A DNA stretch of 64,000 nucleotides from Peptoniphilaceae bacterium (GCA_022779285.1 JALFST010000002.1:62001-126000); one strand, 5' to 3'; positions 8,201-17,115 are shown, counted from the stretch's first letter. Made by a program: numbers and translations. Notes: generated from the sequence alone by a model not told the origin.

Positions 8201-11200
8201 AAACATGGACGGATAATAAGAATGCCGCTGTCAAGGTCGGCTTGATGTATCGTACCGCAGTCGGTGAGCCGGGATCGGAAATCGTCAACTCGCCGCTGGC
8301 TGTCTACAGAGTGGTGCCGAATACGGTAAAAACCCTGGAGAACAACGAAGCTACATGGGAGAACCTGCGCGGATACGATGATAATGGTTTCAGACATTCC
8401 TATGTTGCGGTTGAGCTGAATGAAAAAACCGAGAAATACTTCACAAATGATTTTGTGGCTACGACAATTGATGACTGGTCAAAGCTCGGAATCAATATTG
8501 TCGACACGGAAATTCAAGACAACGTGGTTGTCAAGGTCGGCTACAAGACACAGCAGTTCCTCGATGGCGTTGATGCGTATTCCTCTGCAACAAGGAGAAC
8601 GCGCCTCGATGCGAAAGGTCAGCCGGTGGCGAACGACATTCCGTATTATGATTCTTATGATATTGTGATGACGAATACGAAGGTCGATCTGGATAAGCCG
8701 ATTATCGACAACATCTTTACGGACCAGTCCTCTATAACGATCACACCGCCGAGCTCAGAAGGCGTTGAGAAAATTGTAGTGACTCTTCCGGGAGATAAAG
8801 AGGTTACACTCACCAATACGACATCCGGGTACACAACAAGTGATCCGGGATATCGTGTAAGCGAAAAGGACGGCAAGATTGTCCTGGACATTCTTCCCGC
8901 ACCGGGATTCCAGAAGGGCGATGTCGTCAAGGCGGTTGCTCATAAAGGAATCGCCACCTCGGAGGGAAAACAGACGGTAAAGGACAGAGAGCCCTCTGCA
9001 AAGCCGTCGATTGATAAGCAGGGTCATAATGATTCTGAGGGAAATCCGACGGTAGTGGCGACTCCGGGATTGATTTCCGGTACAGAGGTGCCCAACGGCA
9101 CGACCTTCGAGTTGATCAAGAAAGAAGCTGACGGCAGGGAAACGGTCGTAGCTGGCCCGATCACGAAGGATCAGATCCAGGAGGATGGAAAGATCACATT
9201 TACTCCGAATAAGGATCTTGTCCCGAACGGAACCGAAGTCTTTGTAAGACAGAGTGAACCGAACAACACCCCGACTCTCAGTGACGGTCTGACGATCGAC
9301 CTGGCAGGACCGGAAATCACCGTGGATGATCTTGTCGGTGTGGTAGGTAAACCATATACACAGACATACAGCACCGATGAGAATGCTACGATTCAGGTGA
9401 AGGATCTGGCTCCGAATCTGTCCAATCAGGACAATGATAAGGATCACACCATCAGCGGTACGGTATCCGCTGAAACGGAGAATCAGGTGACCCTCACGGC
9501 GACGGATATTTTCGGAAACGTCACTACGAAGACGATCAATCAGAAGTTTACAAAGATGGTCATTCCGGATCCGACAACGCCGGAAGCGCCCGAGGGTTAC
9601 GTGCGCGTAACCTTTAATAAGGGTAACCACGGCACCCTGTCTTTGAACAACGTCAAATTAGACGAAAAGAAATATGATGTTGCCGTCGGCGTAACGCTTG
9701 ATCAGGCAAAGGCGCAGGGTCTTGTCATTCCGACCATTGTTCCGGATAACAACTTTAAGGCTGTTTCGGCAAACGGCGGTTGGGATCATACTCTGTTCAC
9801 CTTAACAGAAGAAAATCAGACCTATGCATATACCGCTCAATACGAGCCTTCTCGCAATATCATTCCGGGCACGGAGGTTCCGGACAATCCGGATCCGGAG
9901 CTCTTTGTGAAGCTGACCTTGGATCCCAACGGCGGTGAGCTGGTGCCGGGGGCAGACAGCAAGGATGCAAACTCTTTCTACTGGGTGAAGAAGAATACAA
10001 GCGTTCCGTTTGTTCTTGAGACGGCAAGCCTGAAGGACAAGGCATTCAAGTTCTGGGGCAAGGATGCACAAGCCACAGAGGATGCGTTCCCGCTGGAAGT
10101 TGCGGAAGCGGATGTGACGGTCTTTGCGATCTACGGCGAAGACAGACCCATCATTCCGGGCACGGAGCAGCCGGACAACCCGGATCCTGCAAAGTATGTG
10201 AAGCTGACGCTGGATGCGAACGGCGGAACGCTGGTCGCAGGGAAGGAAGGCGAAACAGCAAACGAGTTCTACTGGGTGAAGAAGAACACGACAGTGAACA
10301 GCATTGTCGAGACCGCGGCCAAAGAGAACAAGGCATTCAAGTTCTGGGGCAAGGATGCACAAGCCACAGAGGATGCGTTCCCGCTGGAAGTTGCGGAAGC
10401 GGATGTCACGGTTTACGCAGTCTATGAAAACACAGACGTTCCGTTTGACAAGGACAACATCGCAAAGATTGAATTCCTGAAGGATCCGACGAAGATGGAA
10501 TACACCGAGGGAGATCCTCTTGAAGCAGACGGTCTGCAGATCAAATTGACAGACAAGAATGGCAAAGAGGTTACCATCGGGAAAGACGAGCTGGCGGAGT
10601 ATGGTGTCACCTTGACTCCGGCAGACGGAAGCAATCTCACAACGGATCAGAACGGAAAGAACCTGGTGGCAAGCGTCGGCGATAAGACGGCCAACTCACC
10701 GGGAACCTTGAAGGTCAATCCGAAGGAGAAGCTGGCAACACCGACGATCGATGATTTGATCGAGGGTGCAACAGAGATTACCGGAACCGTGCCGGGAGGT
10801 GCAGGTGCAACCGTTACGGTTCAGACACCGGAAGGCGAAAAGACCGCCAAGGTCGGTGACGATAACAAGTGGACGGTAACAGTCGGCAATCCGTTAGAAG
10901 CGGATCAAACCGTTACTGTCGTTGCAAAAGAGGATGGGAAGCTGGATTCCGATCCTGCAACACAAACCGTGCGCGCGAAGGATCAGACGCCGACTCCGAC
11001 GATTGATAAGCCGATGGAAGGTGCAACAGAGATTACTGGAACCGTGCCGGGAGGTGCAGGTGCAACCGTTACGGTTCAGACACCGGAAGGCGAAAAGACC
11101 GCCAAGGTCGGTGACGATAACAAGTGGACGGTAACGGTCGACAATCCGTTAGAGGCAGGTCAGAAGATTACAGCGGTAGCAACAAAGGATGGTGAGAAGC

Positions 11201-12138
11201 CGTCCGCTCCGGCAACGGAGACTGTCGCTGCAAAGCCGAAGACAGAGACCCCGGTCATCAACACTCCGAAGGAAGGCGACACGACGATCACGGGAACCGC
11301 GCCGAAGGATTCCAAGGTTGTAGTCAAGACACCGGAAGGGGAAAAGACGACAACTGCAGACAAGAACGGCAACTGGACAGTAGATGTCACCAATCCGCTG
11401 AAAACGGGTGATGAAATCACCGCAACGGCGGAAGAGGAAGGCAAGAAGCCGTCGGATCCTGTCAAGGCTACGGTCATCGACAAGGAAAAGACGGAACAGC
11501 CCACGATTGTTCAGCCGAAGGAAGGCGATACGACAATCACGGGAACCGCACCGAAGGATTCTGAGGTTGTAGTCAAGACGCCGGAAGGGGAAAAGACGAC
11601 AACGGCGGACGAGAACGGCAACTGGACAGTAGATGTCACCAATCCGCTGAAGCCGGGCGATGAAATCACCGCAACGGCGGAAGAGGAAGGCAAGAAGCCG
11701 TCGGATCCTGTCAAGGTTACGGTAGAGGATAAGCCGATTGTACAGGAGCAGACCGAGAAACCGACCGTGAATCCCGTGAAGCCGGGAGACAAGGACATTA
11801 CCGGAACTGCAAAACCGGGCGCAAGTGTTGTGATTACCACTCCAAGCGGAAAGATCACAACGAAAGCGGATGATAAGGGCAATTGGAAGGTCACAGTGGA
11901 TCAGCCTCTGAAAGCCGGAGACAAGATTACAGCAATTGCACAGGAAGAGGGCAAAACGCCGTCAGATCCTGTTCAGGTAATCGTCAAGGCGCAGGATCTC
12001 GGAACACCTGGTGCAGCAAGCACGGGTTCAAGTCCGAAGACGGGGGACACGTTGAACCTTGTACCGTATATCGCCATCATCGCGCTGGCAGTCATAGCAT
12101 TTATTGTGCTTCGCAAAATGAAAAACGACAGAGCGTAA
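5233..12138 (+). CDS. Giant repeat-rich cell-wall-anchored surface protein (adhesin-like)
   Basis: The product has 2301 residues. A signal peptide (about 1-31, ending TYAAEDL) precedes a roughly 650-residue N-terminal region I do not recognise. Two Listeria-Bacteroides/InlB-like repeat regions follow (about 696-880 and 884-977, with YGWSTK and VGWSKD cores), then a Cna-B-like domain (about 985-1150, starting KIHVTKTWTDN). Next are Ig-like stretches, two near-identical InlB-like modules (about 1542-1636 and 1638-1733), a Big_3-like module (about 1743-1835) and five Ig-like repeats (about 1836-2253). The C terminus is SPKTGD (from about 2267), a hydrophobic helix and a basic tail, i.e. a sortase signal with Ser in place of Leu. 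The start ATG follows GGAAGGG. It is monocistronic, with its own promoter and a terminator. Adhesion is inferred from architecture only. Confidence 0.85.
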   Translation: MKLKVAGKKALAILLAFLMVVGVLPQRTYAAEDLADWNNSDTNLEKVDWKLPAGTKIVNAGMAGPDPLTNVGFSYSGHFTDDQGRTVIKGKYTHYQSVTSAVWKNIAFRFDQELYGMIDFTRSYMMNKDENGRNLFTNASFTRANEKVVPFYTQASGAQRRDFFFVLKQGVTWNDVMKSGGHIIQARIYNDDGTTVWSKSSSNSKNPDTQVNYSTYTHSFAVTDLINNREGLVYSNTMPGADYINSVATRTVFSPETGKLRVIYQYTKHSMYSNTEAKYKAFRQAFSTDFAKFLKEDDQGLVGKVYIRDHAFKPYDDGSKFLPIKREDLNLTPQGANFVFADAKFNVAQNQDGTDAYKVIRVPDGEARNYFFSQSTTGNPVVTIVEYNVDTDKIQREGFGADESATSFAVDSAFLQDEKPVTYYEYTTTEEMKIPAESKIYLDYAGNNKEANRLNVLFGDNRALDLSLSEQNGTIGLINRMQYTLDTGMTLAQGTKIQLFNPEGNVDGQSQITMRIETPVRASNGKITGYQKMYTITATALPGTIHHNAILQRSDVLSAGVIKKTQEPVIGEIFTDSTHLEGMVANPDTMLEAKYAGEGENKQKLFVYEDESLVPEGLSENQKYQLDTITDTVGTQQVTTALSSLEKIGQDIYEGYAFQTTGIDTKQQLKKDMPIQFTATRVNGVTSDPVVEQVQAKVTFNLNGGTLPLNTLSYEGIKIRDPKNPDPVDKMDYETERLSEMSPVVRIVPLNQEYSHVVETGEPNPAYTPNGFEGNNLKKVDGALADHNGQALTGNALTLRMFPGRELVDEQKTQNPKKEGLVFYGWSTKQLFETAGKSIAEQWASLKEANTLEETNSDQAYKFTINSPVDENMEVYAVYGPPRVILHDNDGVDNEGENKDTLEVSINTTDKKTTLPVARTFTNDEEGKENWQIVGWSKDPKATMPDKIGDTPVTSGAQFTKDELDTLKDENGEINLYAVWKGPVKIHVTKTWTDNKNAAVKVGLMYRTAVGEPGSEIVNSPLAVYRVVPNTVKTLENNEATWENLRGYDDNGFRHSYVAVELNEKTEKYFTNDFVATTIDDWSKLGINIVDTEIQDNVVVKVGYKTQQFLDGVDAYSSATRRTRLDAKGQPVANDIPYYDSYDIVMTNTKVDLDKPIIDNIFTDQSSITITPPSSEGVEKIVVTLPGDKEVTLTNTTSGYTTSDPGYRVSEKDGKIVLDILPAPGFQKGDVVKAVAHKGIATSEGKQTVKDREPSAKPSIDKQGHNDSEGNPTVVATPGLISGTEVPNGTTFELIKKEADGRETVVAGPITKDQIQEDGKITFTPNKDLVPNGTEVFVRQSEPNNTPTLSDGLTIDLAGPEITVDDLVGVVGKPYTQTYSTDENATIQVKDLAPNLSNQDNDKDHTISGTVSAETENQVTLTATDIFGNVTTKTINQKFTKMVIPDPTTPEAPEGYVRVTFNKGNHGTLSLNNVKLDEKKYDVAVGVTLDQAKAQGLVIPTIVPDNNFKAVSANGGWDHTLFTLTEENQTYAYTAQYEPSRNIIPGTEVPDNPDPELFVKLTLDPNGGELVPGADSKDANSFYWVKKNTSVPFVLETASLKDKAFKFWGKDAQATEDAFPLEVAEADVTVFAIYGEDRPIIPGTEQPDNPDPAKYVKLTLDANGGTLVAGKEGETANEFYWVKKNTTVNSIVETAAKENKAFKFWGKDAQATEDAFPLEVAEADVTVYAVYENTDVPFDKDNIAKIEFLKDPTKMEYTEGDPLEADGLQIKLTDKNGKEVTIGKDELAEYGVTLTPADGSNLTTDQNGKNLVASVGDKTANSPGTLKVNPKEKLATPTIDDLIEGATEITGTVPGGAGATVTVQTPEGEKTAKVGDDNKWTVTVGNPLEADQTVTVVAKEDGKLDSDPATQTVRAKDQTPTPTIDKPMEGATEITGTVPGGAGATVTVQTPEGEKTAKVGDDNKWTVTVDNPLEAGQKITAVATKDGEKPSAPATETVAAKPKTETPVINTPKEGDTTITGTAPKDSKVVVKTPEGEKTTTADKNGNWTVDVTNPLKTGDEITATAEEEGKKPSDPVKATVIDKEKTEQPTIVQPKEGDTTITGTAPKDSEVVVKTPEGEKTTTADENGNWTVDVTNPLKPGDEITATAEEEGKKPSDPVKVTVEDKPIVQEQTEKPTVNPVKPGDKDITGTAKPGASVVITTPSGKITTKADDKGNWKVTVDQPLKAGDKITAIAQEEGKTPSDPVQVIVKAQDLGTPGAASTGSSPKTGDTLNLVPYIAIIALAVIAFIVLRKMKNDRA
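9856..10432 (+). repeat. Two tandem ~285-bp InlB-like modules
   Basis: Both units begin with an IIPGTE-x-PDNPDP linker, continue with VKLTLD-NGG and end with the same KFWGKDAQATEDAFPLEV block, whose DNA is nearly identical in the two copies (around 10040-10110 and 10328-10398). This indicates recent duplication inside the surface-protein gene. Confidence 0.85.
10738..11990 (+). repeat. Five ~250-bp Ig-like repeats
   Basis: Units start near 10738, 10990, 11245, 11492 and 11757. Units 1 and 2 share long identical DNA; units 3 and 4 form a second near-identical pair; unit 5 is more diverged. Each encodes a TxxITGT ... KTPEGEKT/QTPEGEKT ... WTV ... NPL core. The pairwise similarity pattern suggests successive duplications and possible strain-to-strain copy variation. 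Confidence 0.9.
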
Positions 12139-12161
12139 TTGAAATACAACGCTTAAGGTTT

Positions 12162-12191
12162 TAGAGAGGTGGGAAACCACCTCTCTTTTTT
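12162..12191 (+). terminator. Terminator of the surface-protein gene
   Basis: GAGAGGTGG pairs with CCACCCTCTC (one bulged C) across a short GAAA-type loop and is followed by six T residues. Confidence 0.8.
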
Positions 12192-12233
12192 ATGGTATAC
12201 TGATTTCGGTTATTGGAAGAAATGAGGCACAAA

Positions 12234-13250
12234 ATGAAGAGAGTACTTCTCATTGGAACAGGAGGAACCATTGCGTCCGCACAGGGCAGGGATGGATTGA
12301 CTCCGCAGCTCAATACGGATGAAATTTTACAATTTGTACCTCAGGTGCTGCAATTTGCGAAGGTCGATACACTGAGACTCCTGAATCTGGACTCCACAAA
12401 TATGCAGATGGAGCACTGGCTTGCTATGGCTCAGTGCATTGAAGAGCATTATGATGAGTATGACGGCTTCGTGCTTTGTCATGGAACGGATACCATGGCC
12501 TATACGGCAGCGGCTCTTTCCTACCTGATTCAAAACTCCGTGAAGCCCATCGTGATTACCGGCTCTCAAAAACCGATCAATCTGGACAATACCGATGCTC
12601 GCACAAACCTCATGGACAGCTTTCGGTTTGCAATCGATGATCGGGCACACGATGTAGTGATCGTATTTGACGGCAAGGTGATTTGCGGCACGCGCGCACA
12701 AAAGGAGAGAACAAAAAGCTACAATGCGTTTACCAGTGTGAATTTTCCTTATATCGCCACGATTCAGGAGGAGCACGTGATTTTTTATATTGATGATGCA
12801 AAGCAGAATCCGCCTCCGGTTCGTTTTTATCACCATATGAATGCATCCGTGGGATTGATGAAGCTTACGCCATCAATGGATCCTCGTTTTTTTGATGCCA
12901 TGGGCGAAATCTATGATGGTATTGTCATCGAATCCTTTGGCGTGGGCGGGCTTCCGGAATATCCTGAAGCCGATTTTCGTGAAAAGGCAAGAGAGCTGGC
13001 GCGCAATCATAAAACCATTGTGATGACGACACAGGTGCCCTATGAAGGCAGCAACCTTTCCATTTATGAGGTGGGAAAATCGTTAAAAGGGGATGCCGGT
13101 ATCTTGGAGGCCTTTGATATGACTCTGCCCGCAACAATCACAAAACTCAATTGGATTTTGGCGTACGCCACATCCGCAGAGGAAATTTCCCGGATGTTCC
13201 ACACGCCTGTCAACCGCGATACGCTTTGGACGGATAGGGAGGCATTTTAA
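12234..13250 (+). CDS. ansA: Type I L-asparaginase
   Basis: The 338-residue product lacks a signal peptide, so it is probably a cytoplasmic asparaginase converting L-asparagine to aspartate and ammonia. The catalytic threonine motif GTGGTIAS is at residues 8-15 and the second motif HGTDTMAYTA near residue 83; ITGSQKP follows. Length fits the type I family (about 335-340). ATG 12234 is preceded by GAGG with good spacing and is favoured over an ATG at 12222 that would add four residues. An extended -10 (TGGTATACT, 12193-12201) sits just after the preceding terminator and is a likely promoter element. Confidence 0.9.
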   Translation: MKRVLLIGTGGTIASAQGRDGLTPQLNTDEILQFVPQVLQFAKVDTLRLLNLDSTNMQMEHWLAMAQCIEEHYDEYDGFVLCHGTDTMAYTAAALSYLIQNSVKPIVITGSQKPINLDNTDARTNLMDSFRFAIDDRAHDVVIVFDGKVICGTRAQKERTKSYNAFTSVNFPYIATIQEEHVIFYIDDAKQNPPPVRFYHHMNASVGLMKLTPSMDPRFFDAMGEIYDGIVIESFGVGGLPEYPEADFREKARELARNHKTIVMTTQVPYEGSNLSIYEVGKSLKGDAGILEAFDMTLPATITKLNWILAYATSAEEISRMFHTPVNRDTLWTDREAF

Positions 13251-13296
13251 ATGCCGGAGATTGCGGAGCAGTAAGACTTTTGTTGTAAAATAAACG

Positions 13297-13446
13297 ATGT
13301 CGGGTAAAAAAGATACATTAAAGAAGAAAGCCATCTGCCGCGTGGAGCAGCTCCGAAAGAAGTTCTACAGGAAGAAAAGGCGATATCGGACGCGGACAGA
13401 GATGAGAGGGGCGGAGATAGAAAAATATGATCGCTCAATTATTTGA
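13297..13446 (+). CDS. Possible small basic peptide (49 residues), weakly supported
   Basis: A 49-codon ORF rich in Lys and Arg overlaps the start of the ZIP transporter gene by 20 nt. There is no Shine-Dalgarno sequence, but TAAAAT at 13286-13291 would put a transcription start almost at the ATG, so a leaderless mRNA is conceivable. Equally it may be chance. It is listed because it fills most of an otherwise empty 176-bp gap. Confidence 0.15.
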   Translation: MSGKKDTLKKKAICRVEQLRKKFYRKKRRYRTRTEMRGAEIEKYDRSII

Positions 13447-14209
13447 AGGATTGATGATTCCTTTTTTCGGAACGACACTGGGAGCCGCTTGTGTTTTCTT
13501 CATGAAAAAAGATCTCGATCGTCGGGTGCAAAGAGCTTTTACCGGATTTGCCGCGGGCGTTATGGTTGCGGCTTCCATTTGGAGCCTTCTGATTCCCGCG
13601 ATGGAGCAGTCGGAACATATGGGGAAATGGGCATTGATACCGGCTGTGATCGGCTTTTGGATCGGCACGCTTTTTCTGCTTTTTTTGGATCATGTGATTC
13701 CCCACTTACATCTCAATGCGGAACAGGCAGAAGGTCCGAAATCCGGATTCCGGCGAACCAGCATGATGGTGCTGGCGGTGACTTTGCATAATATTCCGGA
13801 GGGTATGGCGGTCGGAGTGGTCTATGCGGGTCTGATGACCGGGCAGGGATCGATCACAGCGGCGGGATCGCTTGCGCTTTCCCTCGGGATTGCAATCCAG
13901 AATTTTCCGGAGGGAGCCATTATTTCCATGCCGTTACATTCCGAAGGCCAGACCCGCGGAACGGCGTTTCTTTATGGGATGCTCTCGGGAATCGTTGAGC
14001 CGATTGCAGGATTTTTGACGGTATTGCTTTCCCGGCTTGTGATTCCGGTTTTGCCATATTTGTTGAGCTTTGCGGCAGGCGCAATGATGTATGTCGTTGT
14101 AGAGGAGCTGATCCCGGAAATGAGTGAGGGGGAGCATTCCAATATCGGAGTTGTGGCTTTTGCTCTCGGATTTACCTTGATGATGGCGTTGGATGTAGCT
14201 CTCGGATAA
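13427..14209 (+). CDS. ZIP-family divalent metal transporter (ZupT-like)
   Basis: The 260-residue integral membrane protein probably imports zinc or other divalent cations. It has about eight hydrophobic segments and the ZIP signature pair: HNIPEGMAVG in the fourth helix and NFPEGAIISMPL in the fifth, which form the metal site. A His-containing loop (DHVIPHLHLN) lies between TM3 and TM4. The ATG follows GGAG about 10 nt upstream. Metal specificity cannot be read from the sequence. It lies between asparaginase and flavodiiron genes with no obvious functional link. Confidence 0.85.
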   Translation: MIAQLFEGLMIPFFGTTLGAACVFFMKKDLDRRVQRAFTGFAAGVMVAASIWSLLIPAMEQSEHMGKWALIPAVIGFWIGTLFLLFLDHVIPHLHLNAEQAEGPKSGFRRTSMMVLAVTLHNIPEGMAVGVVYAGLMTGQGSITAAGSLALSLGIAIQNFPEGAIISMPLHSEGQTRGTAFLYGMLSGIVEPIAGFLTVLLSRLVIPVLPYLLSFAAGAMMYVVVEELIPEMSEGEHSNIGVVAFALGFTLMMALDVALG

Positions 14210-14230
14210 TAAAAAATTTAGGAGGCTGAA

Positions 14231-15481
14231 ATGAATACTCTATCTGTAAAAATGAATGATTTTATCACCTACATAGGAGCGAACGACCGTCTTACGCCGC
14301 TCTTTGAAAATCAGTGGCCGCTGCCGAAGGGCGTGGCGTACAACTCCTATTTGCTGACCGATGAAAAAACGGCGCTCATGGACGGCGTTCATGTGATGGA
14401 GTCGGAGCTTTTGATCGAAAAGCTGGAGGAAGCGTTAGGCGGACGCGATTTGGATTATTTTGTAGTTCATCATGTGGAACCCGATCATTCCGGTGCCATT
14501 TCTTTGATTCGCCGTCTCTATCCCAATGTCCGATTTGTCGGAAATAAAAAAACCTTCGAGTTTCTGGAAAACTTTTTTGGCCTCGTGATTGAAGATCCCA
14601 TCGTGGTCAAGGAGGGAGACGAGCTGAATTTAGGCAAGCATTCTCTGAAGTTCTTCATGACGCCGATGGTGCATTGGCCGGAATCCATGGTGAGCTATGA
14701 TGCCGTCTCGGGTACGCTCTTTTCGCAGGACATTTTCGGAGGCTTCGGTTCTCTGGACGGTATGCTCTTTGATGATGAAGTGCGCGATCTCGAGGAGGTA
14801 GGAAACGAGGCCGTTCGTTACTATGTCAACATCGTCGGAAAGTATTCCAAAATGGCACAAGGTGCACTCAAAAAGCTGGGCGGTCTGGATATCCGGATGA
14901 TTTGTCCGGTGCATGGCCCGATTTGGCGCACACATCCGGAGAAAATTCTTCAGCTCTATCAGGACATGACGGCATGGAAGTCGCAAAACGGCGTGGTGAT
15001 CGCCTATGGAACGATGTATGGGAATACGGAGCGCATGGTGGACTTCCTGGCTCGTGAATTGGCTGCGGACGGCATACAGGACATCCGAATCTATAATGTG
15101 AGTAAAACGGATCTGTCGGTGATTTCCTCCGAGATTTGGAAATATCGCGGGCTCCTGCTGGGATCCCCGACCTACAATAATGCCCTGTTCCCGCCGATGA
15201 TGAGTTTGTTGAATATCCTGGACGAAAATAAGATGCAGAATAAGACCGTCGGTATATTCGGAAATTATTCCTGGAGCGGCGGAGGCGTCAAGGAGCTGAA
15301 CGCATGGGCGGAAACACAGAAATTCGAGCGTGTGGAGCCCATTGTGGAGGCGAGAAGCGGCATCAAGAAAGCGGATTATGAGAGACTGCGTGAGCTTGCC
15401 GGAGCCATGGCGGAAAATCTCAGAACTCACGAGCAGGAGGATCAATTTCCGTTTTATTCGTTAGAAAAGGGGAGAAAATGA
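14231..15481 (+). CDS. Flavodiiron protein (FprA/A-type flavoprotein)
   Basis: The 416-residue product should reduce O2 (to water) or NO as a detoxifying terminal reductase in the cytoplasm of an anaerobe. The metallo-beta-lactamase-like domain has the diiron ligands HHVEPDH (residues 80-86), VHWPES, SQDIFGGFG and VHGPIW. A flavodoxin-like FMN domain begins near 256 (AYGTMYGNTERM). No rubredoxin domain is fused, so an external electron donor is needed. AGGAGG lies 5 nt before the ATG. The stop overlaps the start of gpmI by 4 nt (ATGA), implying translational coupling. Confidence 0.9.
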   Translation: MNTLSVKMNDFITYIGANDRLTPLFENQWPLPKGVAYNSYLLTDEKTALMDGVHVMESELLIEKLEEALGGRDLDYFVVHHVEPDHSGAISLIRRLYPNVRFVGNKKTFEFLENFFGLVIEDPIVVKEGDELNLGKHSLKFFMTPMVHWPESMVSYDAVSGTLFSQDIFGGFGSLDGMLFDDEVRDLEEVGNEAVRYYVNIVGKYSKMAQGALKKLGGLDIRMICPVHGPIWRTHPEKILQLYQDMTAWKSQNGVVIAYGTMYGNTERMVDFLARELAADGIQDIRIYNVSKTDLSVISSEIWKYRGLLLGSPTYNNALFPPMMSLLNILDENKMQNKTVGIFGNYSWSGGGVKELNAWAETQKFERVEPIVEARSGIKKADYERLRELAGAMAENLRTHEQEDQFPFYSLEKGRK

Positions 15482-17076
15482 AGCAGAAAAAAGTAGCGCT
15501 CATTGTTATGGACGGTGTCGGGATCAGTCCGGAGGGCAAGGAGGCGGGAGACGCGGTGAAAGCCGCAAATACGCCCGTTCTTGATGCTCTCAGAGAGGAA
15601 TACCCATGGATTGCTCTTCGCGCACACGGTACGGCTGTGGGACTTCCGTCCGATGAGGATATGGGAAATAGTGAGGTGGGTCACAATGCGCTGGGCTGCG
15701 GTCAGATCTATGCGCAGGGCGCAAAGCTTGTGAATGAATCCATTGCGGAGGGGCGTATTTTTGAGTCGCAGACGTGGAAGGACCTGATTGCTTATGCAAG
15801 AGAGCATGAAGGCGCCGTACACCTGATCGGACTGCTTTCTGACGGCAATGTGCATTCCAATATTTCTCATGTGAAGGCAATTCTTAAGAAGGTAAAGGCC
15901 GAGGGAATCGCAAGGGCTTATGTGCATGCGCTCCTGGATGGACGCGATGTTCCGCCAACCAGCGGTTTGCAATATATTCGTGAGATGGAAGACTTTTTCC
16001 AAACCCTGAATGACGGGGACTTTACAGCGGAGTTCGCATCGGGCGGCGGCCGGATGAAGGTCACAATGGATCGCTATCAGGCGGACTGGCCCATGGTGGA
16101 ACGCGGCTGGAACGCGCATGTTCGCGGCATTGCCGATTATCGGTTTGCCACAGCCACAGAAGCCTATGAGACGCTTCGCCGGGAAACGGAGCAGATAGAC
16201 CAGGATCTTCCGGCATTCGTTTTGGAGCGTGACGGCGCACCGATCGGACCCGTCAAGGACGGGGACAGCGTCATCTTCTTCAACTTCCGCGGCGACCGAG
16301 CGATCGAAATCTCGATGGCGTTTGACAATGAGGAATTTCCATACTTTGAAAGAGGATATCGTCCTCAGGTGTACTATGCGGGCATGCTCGAATATGATGG
16401 GGATCTGCATATTCCAAATCATTATCTTGTAGCGCCTCCACAGATTCATAATACGCTCACAGAGTTTTTTGTCAGCAAGGGCATCAATGAATTTGCCTGC
16501 TCCGAGACGCAAAAATACGGCCATGTGACGTATTTTTGGAACGGGAACAACTCCGCCAAGGTATCGGAGGAGCTGGAAACATGGCTGGAAATCCCTTCCG
16601 ACAATGTTTCCTTTGATCAGCGCCCCTGGATGAAATCCGCAGAGATCACGGATGCCTTGATTGAAGCGATGGAGTCCGGAAAGTACGGATTTCTGCGCAT
16701 CAATTATCCTAATGGGGATATGGTGGGGCATACCGGTGTTTTTGACAGCGTTCGCATTGCTGTCGAGGGCGTGGATCTGGGTCTCAAGAGACTCCTTCCG
16801 GCAGCTCGGGCGCAGGGCTATACACTTGTCATCACCGCCGATCACGGCAATTCGGATGATATGATCCAGGTGGATAAGAAAACGGGAAAAATCACCCCGA
16901 AAACCTCTCATTCTCTCAATCCCGTGCCCTTCATCGTGGTCTCTCCCGAAAAGGACGTGGAGCTGGATGAAACCCTTTCCGGAAAAGCGGGGCTTGCCAA
17001 TGTCGCGGCAACTGTCGTTGAGCTCATGGGCTACGAAAAGCCGGCGGAATGGGAGCCTTCCCTGCTCAAAAAATAA
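15478..17076 (+). CDS. gpmI: 2,3-bisphosphoglycerate-independent phosphoglycerate mutase
   Basis: The 532-residue cytoplasmic glycolytic enzyme interconverts 3- and 2-phosphoglycerate using two Mn2+ ions and a phosphoserine intermediate. Visible motifs are MDGVGIS (metal Asp) near residue 11, DMGNSEVGHN near 62-71 with the catalytic Ser, RMKVTMDRYQADW, and TADHGNSDDM near 455 (metal ligands). Length is typical (510-550). It overlaps the flavodiiron gene by 4 nt and is followed by a strong terminator. Odd company for a glycolytic gene, but the coupling is clear. Confidence 0.95.
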   Translation: MKQKKVALIVMDGVGISPEGKEAGDAVKAANTPVLDALREEYPWIALRAHGTAVGLPSDEDMGNSEVGHNALGCGQIYAQGAKLVNESIAEGRIFESQTWKDLIAYAREHEGAVHLIGLLSDGNVHSNISHVKAILKKVKAEGIARAYVHALLDGRDVPPTSGLQYIREMEDFFQTLNDGDFTAEFASGGGRMKVTMDRYQADWPMVERGWNAHVRGIADYRFATATEAYETLRRETEQIDQDLPAFVLERDGAPIGPVKDGDSVIFFNFRGDRAIEISMAFDNEEFPYFERGYRPQVYYAGMLEYDGDLHIPNHYLVAPPQIHNTLTEFFVSKGINEFACSETQKYGHVTYFWNGNNSAKVSEELETWLEIPSDNVSFDQRPWMKSAEITDALIEAMESGKYGFLRINYPNGDMVGHTGVFDSVRIAVEGVDLGLKRLLPAARAQGYTLVITADHGNSDDMIQVDKKTGKITPKTSHSLNPVPFIVVSPEKDVELDETLSGKAGLANVAATVVELMGYEKPAEWEPSLLKK

Positions 17077-17091
17077 AGGAATGCGAGCAAG

Positions 17092-17115
17092 AAGCGGAGA
17101 TTTCTCCGCTTTTTG
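17092..17115 (+). terminator. Terminator after gpmI
   Basis: AAGCGGAGA/TCTCCGCTT (9 bp, 2-nt apparent loop) followed by a TTTT tract, 15 nt after the gpmI stop. Confidence 0.85.

Noticed and set aside
10738..11990. Regular repeats that could suggest a CRISPR array
   Set aside because: The ~250-bp period and in-frame coding show these are Ig-like protein repeats; no CRISPR array is visible anywhere in the window.
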